NCBI RefSeq assembly: GCF_963169125.1
Contig: NC_084795.1
Span: 145,861,766-145,925,765, forward strand
Length of the DNA stretch: 64,000 nt
Direction: 5' to 3'
DNA from: Humulus lupulus
Lineage: Eukaryota > Streptophyta > Magnoliopsida > Rosales > Cannabaceae
Shown: positions 49,759-58,257 of the stretch, one piece after another
Layout of the letters: every line of letters starts with the position of its first letter
Position numbering within the stretch: position 1 is the first letter of the stretch
Notes under the pieces: model-generated
What the model was told of the DNA's origin: nothing
Database searches by the model: none
What the model saw: the letters and a program-made list of their open reading frames with translations, nothing else
Program-made: the position numbers and the translations under genes

Positions 49759-50130
49759 TGTGACACCCCACGTCACTATGGCTGCTTTCTGGAATGACGA
49801 CTGGCCCTACAAACCAACACGAGTCTTTTCAGCATGCTTTGTCCTCACTCACATGCTTCCTAGGAAAACGTCCCAGGAGGTCACCCATCCCTAGATTACC
49901 CCAGGTCAAGCATGCTTAACTTTGGAGTTCTCAAGTGATGGGCTACCGAAAAGAAGATGCATCTTGTTGATATAGGTAGTACCCATCAATCCATTTAAGC
50001 CCTCTTCAACTGTGTAGTCCCATACCTACACAATCTTAGAATCATCACACTTGACCTTCCCCAGGCAGTGTGGGATTGCACAGCTTACCCGGTCTTTCCC
50101 CTTACGGATCACGGGATTCTGATTGTCACA
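49759..50130 (-). repeat. Cassandra 5' LTR (right copy)
   Basis: 372 bp. Its 5S-like block is at about 49868-49963. Its right end directly abuts tgagc, the presumed duplication partner of taagc before element D. Confidence 0.95.
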
Positions 50131-50451
50131 TGAGCTGTTGGGGCTGTGTCCGAATAGCCTGGAGTGTGCATCCAAGGAGCTGCTGTCTGCGTGTCTGAGG
50201 GGCTGGCATGTGTGCATCCGATGGGCCTGGCACATCCACAGAGTTGTGGTTTGTGTGTCCGAGGAGCCAGGCAGGCGTCTGAGCAGCAGGAAACAACGCA
50301 CCCAAGGGTCAGCAGTTAACAAATTATTTGGATCCCGATGACCGAATAGGCATTTCCAATCAGCTAAGTAAGCACAAGTTTACTCAAAAACATTTTGCTA
50401 GAGAAAAAGTTTATCATACGAGTAAATCATATAATAAACTTGGGGGGCAAA
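50131..50451. other. Element C 3' spacer, right part, with polypurine tract
   Basis: The sequence continues the minisatellite-like spacer interrupted at 42235. The tract AACTTGGGGGGCAAA (about 50437-50451) abuts the 3' LTR of C. No gene seen. Confidence 0.75.
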
Positions 50452-51462
50452 TGTTATCCCCAAAATTTCAGTTTGATGACGTGGCAATCAGAAGTGACAA
50501 GTGGCAATGCATGGTCAGTAAATGGCGCATTAATAGTCAATAAATGTGTTGACTCTTCGGAGTTGTGATAAAGTGATCGGACCGACCTGATAGAATATAT
50601 GTCCGACCGGTGAAGATTTTTGACTAACCAGAGAAGTGTCATGCTAGACTAGAGATGTGTCATGTTAGACTAGAGATGTGCCATGTTAGACCAGAGAAGT
50701 GTCATGTTAGACCAGAGATGTGCCATGTTAGACCAGAGAAGTGTCATGCTAGACCAGAGATGTGCCATGTTAGACCAGTCGAGTGCATGGCCGACCAGTC
50801 GAGTGCATGGCCGACCAGTCAGCTGCTTGGCCGACCAGTCAGGTGCTTGACTGACCGGTCAAGTGTTTTGGCCGACCAGTTTTTCTCCAAGGAGTGACGT
50901 CGACTTACTGAATAGATTATTGTTATGCAAGCGAAGTTCCAGCAACGGCTTAGACTAGAATCAGTCGTGCCTACTCGAAAATCTCTCAGATTATTCCGAA
51001 GAAGTAGTGTATTGTTGTATTTTAAATGTTATTATTAATTAAATATTGTGAGAGTAACAGAAAGGACCCGGTCAATGGGAATATCTGATGTACGATCCAT
51101 GAGCCTATAAATAGATGGCTCATGGAATCATTTTGAGGGATCTGATCTTTTTGGACTGAGAAAAACTCTCTAGTTTTGAGACTTTGGGACTGTTACTTGG
51201 GGCATTCTTGGGGCATTTTCTGAGAGAGTTTAGAGAGAGAAACTATGTATTCTTCTACATACACTTAAGAAACTCAGTTGACATAAGCTCATCTGATCTT
51301 AAGTGTAGGATATATATATATATATCACAACTCCAAGTGGATTAGGCTATTACCAATAAATTGGGGCTGAACCACTATAAAATTATCTGTGTCGTATTTT
51401 TCTCTTGAAGGTTCATTGTAGTTTTGACGTCTACTCGTCGTTGGCCAAAATCGTGGTCAACA
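50452..51462 (+). repeat. Element C 3' LTR (1011 bp)
   Basis: It pairs with 37205-38211. The TATA box at 51106-51114 is again enclosed by CCATGAGCC (51097-51105) and GGCTCATGG (51117-51125). The 21-bp repeat (about 50635-50775) has fewer units than in the left LTR. Confidence 0.96.
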
Positions 51463-51785
51463 TTTAGGAAATTAATTTTCCTTGAAAAATATGATTATTT
51501 TTAAGAATTACAATTTTCCTTGAAAAATATTATCATTTTTAAGAATTAAAAAAAAATTCCTTGAAAAACATATTATGTTTTTAAGAGTCAAATTCTTTAA
51601 AAATGTAGTTATTTATAGGATCAGAATCCTTGAAAAATACATGCTGAGAAAATGATTGATAGTTGATAAAGTACTATGTAATGTCCTGAGGAACTATGCT
51701 GTTAGAGTACTGCTACGATATGTTTCTCGGGCCAAATCAAGTTTACCGTAATGTTGGACATAGTACGATAAACTTGGGGTGCAAA
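51463..51785. other. Element F 3' spacer and polypurine tract
   Basis: AT-rich repeats ('ccttgaaaaatat') continue from 37200. AACTTGGGGTGCAAA at 51771-51785 is the polypurine tract before the F 3' LTR. Confidence 0.8.
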
Positions 51786-52697
51786 TGTTATCCCTCAAAA
51801 TTCAAGAGATGAGGTGGCAAATGAGAAAGTTGCACGTGACATCACAAGTCATGGAAAAAATAACAAAGTATTGAAAAAGATCGATGAACAAAGATGGATA
51901 GGTCCAAGACCCATAGGGAAGTCGACTAGGCCTAAACCCCCTAGGGGTGGTCTGGTCGGCCTGACCCCAACCCCTAGGGGTGGTCGGCCTAACATGTCTA
52001 AGAACCACATGGGGTGGTCGGCCCACCCTATTCTTCATAGAGTGGTCGGCCTAAACTCCCAAATACACTTCGCTGGATAAAATTCATGCTCGTTCAAGTT
52101 GACATCAACATGCTTAGCACCCAAAAGATCAATAGGCCTAGCACCCAAGCTCTAACGGGTCATTGGGCCTAGCACCTAAGTCTCATAGACCAACCAAGAC
52201 TTAGCATTTTCCCGAAGGTTTCAATCGTGCACGGTCAACCATGATCCAGAGAACGACGAGAAGACCCATGATCTCACAATCATGGGAAGGTGGACACGTG
52301 AATCCACTCCCAATGATCGTGTACCAAACCATGATCCCAATCTTGATTATCATGTAACAACCCCTGGGTACTATAAATAAAGGACCCAGGGCTTCATTTG
52401 AAGGGAGAGAGAGGAGGACGAAAGGAGAGACTTTTGGATCGATCATTTGGATTAACTTTTGGGAAAATCTGTGACAAGTGAACTCTTCAGTTCATCTTTG
52501 TAATTGTCAATTGAGTGATTCAATACTAAATAATAAGTGGATTAGGTTATTACTGTTCATCAGAACAGGGCTGAACCACTATAAATTTCTATGTGCTTTG
52601 TTTAGATATTTGTACTATGTCGTATATTTACATTTATATCGTTCAAAAGGTGTCGTATATCGTACATACGACCATTGGCCAATTTCACAGATCAACA
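51786..52697 (+). repeat. Element F 3' LTR (912 bp)
   Basis: It runs TGTTATCCCTC...GATCAACA after a Tat-type polypurine tract. The TATA box TATAAATAA at 52372-52380 lies between CCCTGGGT (52362-52369) and ACCCAGGG (52384-52391). The partner LTR is outside the window, so the 3' boundary rests on the terminal ...ATCAACA and similarity to the ends of C and G. Confidence 0.75.
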
Positions 52698-52805
52698 ACG
52701 GTCATATATAAAAAATTAGGTTATAATTTCTCCAAGTTCCAAAAATAGAAAATGCACTTACGTAGGGGCAACATAAGAAACTCACAATCTATATATATAT
52801 ATATA
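52698..52805. other. Unassigned flank between F and the MITE
   Basis: Short AT-rich sequence ending in a (TA)n run. No gene or repeat family recognised. Confidence 0.5.
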
Positions 52806-53219
52806 GGGAAATTCTCCTATAGGGGCTTCCCTTTAAGCCCTACCGGTGGGGCTCTCAGTGTTCTCGACCCATGAATAGTTTTCGGCATGATTATTTTTAT
52901 GACCATGTATATTGTAGCTATTTAGAGAATCCTGTAAATTTTCAGAAAATTCTAAATAGTTTATAGTACCGAAAACTATGTTCAAATATGTCGTTGCACG
53001 CGTGATTAATTTTTTTTATGCATGTGGAAAGTAACATGTTTGAACCTAGTTTTCGATACTGTAAACTATTCAGAATTTTCTGAAAATTTGCAGGATGCTC
53101 TAAATAGCTACAATATACACAATCATAAAAAAATTGCACCGAAAACTGTTCACAGGTCGAGAAACATTGAGAGCCCCACCGGTAGGGCTTAAAGTGAAGC
53201 CCCTATAGAAGAATTGTCC
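52806..53219. mobile_element. Foldback MITE with about 185-bp terminal inverted repeats
   Basis: The left end GGGAAATTCTCCTATAGGGG matches the inverse of the right end with few mismatches. The complementarity continues through 'taagccctaccggtggggct' to about 52990 on one side and 53035 on the other, so nearly the whole element folds on itself. Flanks on both sides are TATATATA, which hides the exact duplication length. It has no coding capacity. The superfamily is unresolved; the long inverted repeats suggest Mutator-like or a Tc1/mariner relative. Confidence 0.85.
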
Positions 53220-53424
53220 TATATATAATATCTAGGAATAAATGCAAAGAACATAACATGGATATATATCAAAATAATATTGTAAAAAATAAGATGATAA
53301 TAAGATACAACAAAGAAAATTAACCTTATAAGATTGCCCTTATATGTATTTTTTTGGCAAGGAAATTAACCTAGAGTAATTTATAAAAATAAGATGGTTA
53401 CGTCAATTTCATATTATTATTGCT
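53220..53424. other. Unassigned AT-rich flank between the MITE and G
   Basis: I see no gene, repeat or motif. It may be original host sequence. Confidence 0.5.
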
Positions 53425-54027
53425 TGTTGACCCAGATTTTGGCCAACTGACACGAAGTCAAAATACGCTTGACGTGGATGAATACGTTGAAAAGAACGTG
53501 ATGACGAAAATAATAAGAATACAAGATTTTATAGTGGTTCGGCCCCAGGATCTGGTAATAACCTACGTCCACTTGAATTGTTATTGAAATAAGATTCAAA
53601 GGGGTGATCAAAGAACTGGGGTTCAATGAGTTTCACTAACCTCTGAAGAAGAAAATACAATTATTCTCGTGTAATCTCTCTCTAATCTCAAATGATCTTT
53701 TTTGCTCAAAAGAAAAGGATCCCCTTTCCCTGAGCCCTCTTCCTCTATTTATAAGCTCAGGGAAGATTTACATTGATTTGTTACAGATATTCTTTCCTAA
53801 ATAATCGGATACTCAGGAAATCATGGGAGATAATTTCGGATTCCATCATAACTGCCTAAGATTTCCTCCGCGTATAATGTGCGTACGACCAGGCTGGTCG
53901 TATGAAGAAACCGATCGCATGATACTGGATGTCTTCCTGGTCGATAGTGGAACACAGATTCTGCCAGGTGTCAGCCACGTGTAATTAATGCCTGCCATGT
54001 CATTCACTTCTGATTTCAGGGATAACA
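53425..54027 (-). repeat. Element G 3' LTR (603 bp)
   Basis: On the + strand it runs TGTTGACCC...GGGATAACA. The TATA box TATAAATAG on the - strand (53753-53745) lies between the perfect inverted arms TCCCTGAGC (53727-53735) and GCTCAGGGA (53755-53763). The polypurine tract CTTGGGGGGCAAA on the - strand (54040-54028) abuts it. Confidence 0.85.
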
Positions 54028-54260
54028 TTTGCCCCCCAAGTTTGTTTAGTGCGACCAGCAATAAAGAAACTTAAAGGAACAACCGTTCACATCCCCATGA
54101 TGTCTGTCAGAATCCCCGTGCATTTTCGAAAACTGTGACATAATTATGTCTAATCAAGCCTTTTCAATTTCCAAAAAGGCAATTTGACGGCTTATACACT
54201 TCCCCACCTTTTGAAAGTGGGAAGTGATTATTACTGCCTTTTGGCTTTCCCTTCGATCCC

Positions 54261-54863
54261 TATAAGTAGGCTTTTCTTCCCCTTTAAGAAATTTTTATTC
54301 ACCATCTTTGCCAATATTTTCAAGAACTTGCACCAGAGTTCAGAGCTTCGAAAACCAGTCTGACGTCTAGCCGAAGGTCTTCTGGTTCGAGTTTTCATCT
54401 TCTTCCGAATCTACATCTTCGCACAGGTAAGAACTCCAATCTTTAAGCTCTCTATTACGCATGCATGCCGTTTTTATGCTCTGCGACTTCTGTGTTCTTG
54501 AGTAGGGTTTTTTGGTATAAACCACCTATTGCTTGGTAAAAATGCATTTTTATGCTTTGTATAGGTTAAGACTATAGTTTGATAGTTAGGATCTCTGGTT
54601 TGGGATGTTGGGTTGACGAAAGATTCAACCTTTAAGCAAGGTGAAAAAACCGAAAAAAAATTTCGCCCCTTAGGAGTCGAAAAAGTTCTCTTTCCAGAAA
54701 ACAGTTTACTTTCCTTTTTGTTTTTATCCGTCTTTCAAACTACCCACGTTGAAGTTAACGTAGGATTAGGATTCTGCTGGTTATTTAGGCAAGAGCAACG
54801 TTATCCCAATCTTCCACACTACTTCGTGGATTGTGTCTTATCTCCTCCATTGTTTGTTTGCAG
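54261..54863 (+). promoter_or_regulatory. Promoter, leader exon and leader intron of the element G antisense gene
   Basis: TATAAGTAGG at 54261-54270, leader, donor-like CAGGTAAGAA (GT at 54427), acceptor TTTGTTTGCAG ending at 54863. The ATG is at 54869. F has the same TATAAGTAGG word upstream of its aORF. Confidence 0.6.
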
Positions 54864-54868
54864 TTCAT

Positions 54869-57528
54869 ATGCAAGACCCTTGGGGGGGAGAAAGACCTAT
54901 TGAAGACGAACTCTTGGCCCAACTGCTCGAAGGCGAAGAGAATCCATACACACTGATTCCAGAAATCCTCTTTTCACGTCCTAACCCAAATCCTCCACCA
55001 ATTCCCAATCAGAAAATGGCCAGAACAAAAACCAAAGCTAGAAAAAGACACAACCTTAACTCTCCAAGTCAGCCTTCTGCTGATGCCCCCTCGACCAGTG
55101 GTCGAGGTGAATTCCCCCCTGAAACCGAAGTTCAGAGGCGTGCCCGTCCTCGTCATGCCGACCAGCCGGCTGTCGAGTGGCACGTCGTTTCCCCAAGTTC
55201 GGCGACACTTCGCATGATCACCAACTATTTAAACAAATACAATCTGACGGGGGTGACCCTGGTCAGACCTTCCATCGACCAGCGAGCCAACTTGCCAGGG
55301 GGGCTTATAGCGCCTGGTCGAGGTACCATATCGAGGCGGGTGCCACCCTGCCTCTTCCTTCATTCTTTCAAGGGGTGGCAAACTACTTTGGGGTGGCCCC
55401 TTTTTCAAATCACCCCAAATGGGTATAGGATGCTGGCCGCGCTCTATATCCTATACAAGCTCAAGAAATGGCCAGCTCCTTCTCCTCATGAGGTTAATTT
55501 TCTGTTCGACCTCAAGTCCAACCCCAACCAGGATGGTACGGGGTTCTTTCATTTCTGCCACCAGGAGACTGGACGCACCTTTCTGTCCGACACCACTTAT
55601 ATCTCCAACGTGGGGAAGTACCATCAAGAGTACTTCCTTATGCTCGACATTGCCGCGGATAATCTGGCCTTCACTCGAGGAGGTAAAGAAAATAATAATC
55701 CTTAAACCAGTAGTTTCTGTACTTTAATTCTTTCTTGTCGTAATACTTCGCTGTTCCATTGTGTTCCAGGTCCATGGTTACGCTCGACCCCCACTCCAGG
55801 AATGGAGTCGAGGGCAGCACTCTTAGCCAGTATGTCAAATGATGCTAAGAGTGTAAAGAACTTAATTAATGAGGCTAACCTTAGGTTGGCTGGCCTTTGG
55901 GGCTCCCAACCTGCGACTAACAAACCAGCGGTGGGTGGTGTCCATGCTGATGTGGAACCTGAGCGGGGACCTGAGCAGCAACCTCAGGCACCCCCTCCTC
56001 GGAGGAGGCCAACTGGGGTTACAATCAGGGAACTTGTTATTCCCCACTGAGCAGCGGAATCATCGGTCCCTAAGGGCAAGGGGAAACAAAAGGCTGCTGA
56101 GCCTACCGAACCATCTGACGACTCATCGGATATAAATGGTACATCATTCTCGTTTTTGAATAATCTGCCAATTCCTTCTCATCTATTTGATGGGGATGGC
56201 AACTTTAGGAACGCCCCTTCTTTAAATTCAGATTTCTTCTAGGAACTAGGTAGTTCAGTAGATAATGTTACGACCAGTAGGTGTAGCTCGGGTACCTTAC
56301 TTTTGTAATCCTTCTACTCTAATCTCTGTTTTCCCGCAACCCTTTAATCTCATCGTTTGAATTGTTTCTCTTTGTGCAGGTATGGACTCCGAGGACTTCT
56401 TTGACCATTACCAAGCTGCCACTGACTCTTCTGTCCCGAAGAAGGACAGTAAAAGGGCTCGAGGGGAAAGTAGCAAGACCCCTTCGAAGAAGGCCCAGAC
56501 AGAAGATGCTCCCATCGACGCCCCTTCCAAGGAGGACTTACCACATCCACCTGCCCCCGAGCAGACGACCCCCACGCCCGTTAATCCTCAGCCTTCCTCA
56601 AAGGCCGCAGACAAAGAGACTTTGGACCACTTGTCTGAAGGCTCCCTGTCCAGCCACATAGTTGGCATGGCCAGGGAGAGAATATATCGGCTCTCGAAGC
56701 ATAGACGCAGCCAGACCGCCATCAATGACACTGCTACTATGGACGTCGACCAAATCATCAACAGAGGGTTGAATGAGATAGCCAGCGTAAGTCATCTTTT
56801 GCTACTTCATGGTTTATATTATACTTCTTTCCCTAACCTTCTCATTTTTTCTTCAGGGGCTGCTGTCTTTGACTGCTAGCTGGCGCCGCGCTGGGGCGCT
56901 GGTCTCCCGAGAAAAGAACTACGACTCCAAGCTGGCCCAGGCCAAGCAAGAGCTTGAGGCTGATAACACTAAGCTGCTCGAGGATAACAATAAGCTGCTT
57001 ATGGAGAACAAGGAGCTGTCCAAGCTAAACGAGCAACTATGCGAGGACCAAGCCACTCTCACCCAGGAGCTTCAGGAGTCCCAAGAGGCATTGAAGAAGG
57101 CCAACGAGGAGCGTAAGACATGGAGGGAGAGTGTTGTACTCGTCACCCAAGAATGTAAGCAGGCCAAACTTGATCTGACTGGCAGCATGGAGGAGACAAA
57201 GAGGCTCGAGGGACGGGTGCAGGAACTTGAGGGGCGCGTTCAGGAGCTTGAAGGGCGCATTCAGGAGCTCGAGGAGGACGGGGCCAGAAATCTGAAGAAG
57301 TACAAGGAAGCCACCTTCCTCAGTTTCTATGATTTCTGGAAACACAACCGGGGGGCCAAAATTAACTACCTCTCTGAGAAGTTGCAAAGGACGCTGATGG
57401 TGCAGTGCACTGCTCGGTTAGAGGCAGAGGAGAGAGCTAAGGCCAAGACCGATGCTGCCGACGCCAAGACTGATCCTCCGGCTGATAAGAGCGCTCCTCA
57501 TCCAGAAGACCCTCCTGCTCCCCAGTAA
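54869..57528 (+). pseudogene. Element G antisense aORF, four exons, two stops and two frameshifts
   Basis: Predicted exons are 54869-55682, 55770-56291, 56380-56786 and 56857-57528, with GT...AG introns and frame-preserving junctions. The product would be about 800 residues: a basic disordered N-terminus; the conserved domain (L-P-L-P-S-F-F, F-L-F-D-L-K-S-N-P-N in exon 1); a disordered middle; a coiled coil of regular Leu/Lys/Glu heptads (57000-57300); and a Pro/Asp tail. TGA at 56048-56050 and TAG at 56240-56242 break exon 2. In exon 1 the domain reads in another frame from about 55295 (a GGGGGG run) to about 55415 (CCCC). It is homologous to the aORFs of B and F. Function is unknown. Confidence 0.75.
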
Positions 57529-58257
57529 TTCTCTTTTTATCTCATAGTTTTTATGACCCACGGGTCTATTTGTAAAGACAATTTACTTTTTATTGCTGCG
57601 AGGGCAGCTTTTTACTTATACTTGAACGATTACATCCGAGCAGTACTGCTCGCGGTGTAAAAGGTTTTTCCTTTTAATTACATATTTACATCCGAGCACT
57701 AATGCTCACGGTGTAAACGATTGCCTTACTGATATTATAATGTTTCTTTTATTATAATACCTATTTGCATGACCGAACTTAGCATAGTACTTTGGTTTGA
57801 TTTTACAAAACATAAATTTTGAAAAATGCTCTAAGTACCGTAGCATGCTTTTACTCATTTTGTTCATGTGTTTACATACCTTATGGTACGCTTTGCTATC
57901 GATGTACCTTATATGCCCCCCAAGTGATCGAGGAGTTTTAGGTCCTTGGTCACTTGCCCTGACCACGACTTGTTCGAACATTACTGCTCGTTACAGAATT
58001 CAACACTTGTAATACAGCAAAACAACACACGTAATGAACAAATACTTGTAAAAATAAATTTACAAAGGTTGGCAAGAATGAATGGCTGCGCACAGTCCCT
58101 TATAATCTCGTATTAAAATGGACTAAACATGTCTGTACGAGGGATCTTAAAAAAGATCTTACACTTATAAGCGATTAGCCATACAACGTGGCTAACCCTT
58201 TTTCGAAACTTGTAAAAAGTAAGAATTAATACAAGCCAGTCCTTTAAGAAGGACTGT
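57529..58257. other. Element G spacer between the two facing genes
   Basis: AT-rich, with 'acatccgagcactaatgctcgcggtgtaaa' given twice in variant form (57632-57660 and 57688-57715), and the conserved inverted repeat at 57916-57955. No gene seen. Confidence 0.6.
57916..57955 (-). promoter_or_regulatory. Conserved inverted repeat plus internal G-run after pol (G copy)
   Basis: On the - strand AAGTGACC (57955-57948) faces TCACTT (57927-57922), which runs into GGGGGG (57921-57916). This is the best-preserved copy beside B. Confidence 0.65.

Larger units (their letters stand above)
49316..50130 (-). mobile_element. Cassandra-type TRIM (5S rRNA-bearing miniature LTR retrotransposon)
   Basis: Two 372-bp LTRs (49316-49687 and 49759-50130) bound only 71 bp of internal sequence. 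On the - strand that sequence holds a tRNA-iMet primer site and a G-rich polypurine tract. The LTR ends are TGTGAC...GTCACA. Each LTR carries a 5S rRNA-like block, the hallmark of the Cassandra family. It codes for no protein and must be mobilised in trans. By eye the LTRs differ at about 13 positions (3-4%). Its own 5-bp flanks, tcatt and tgagc, do not match. Confidence 0.93.
37205..51462 (+). mobile_element. Element C: pol-less Tat element, host of D
   Basis: LTRs at 37205-38211 and 50452-51462 are flanked by the perfect duplication tttag (37200-37204 and 51463-51467). Inside are a primer site, a broken gag, the conserved inverted repeat with G-run, a 21-bp repeat and a polypurine tract. 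Protease, RT, integrase and aORF are absent. It is therefore a non-autonomous derivative that needed proteins in trans. Element D plus Cassandra (42236-50130) is inserted in its 3' spacer. The LTRs differ by roughly 3-4% by eye. Confidence 0.95.
1..52697 (+). mobile_element. Element F: old Ty3/gypsy Tat-lineage retrotransposon, 5' end outside the window
   Basis: F is the outer host of most of the window. Its own pieces are gag-pol (1-4413), a repeat-bearing spacer (4414-5381 and 6751-7326), an antisense aORF (7327-8572 plus 10441-11795), a leader and spacer (11796-12294, 36455-37204, 51463-51770), a polypurine tract and the 3' LTR (51786-52697). Removing the insertions at their target-site duplications makes these pieces contiguous and restores the Tat order gag-pol, antisense ORF, 3' LTR. 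The 5' LTR lies upstream of position 1. Coding regions carry many stops and frameshifts, so F is dead. The family call rests on RT, RNase H and integrase motifs shared with elements B and G. Confidence 0.85.

Noticed and set aside
49316..50130. Tandem duplication of a 372-bp segment, or true 5S rRNA genes
   Set aside because: The 71-bp spacer holds a primer site and polypurine tract at the expected ends and the units have LTR-type termini, so it is a Cassandra element. The 5S-like part lacks the first half of 5S rRNA in good form.
49311..50135. Cassandra as an ordinary independent insertion into element D
   Set aside because: Its flanking pentamers (tcatt and tgagc) do not match, and a 3' LTR of D is missing on both sides of it. 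A simple insertion would leave the D LTR beside it.
52478..52711. Small ORF near the right end of the F LTR as a host gene
   Set aside because: It lies within the LTR and runs across its end, and shows no conserved feature.
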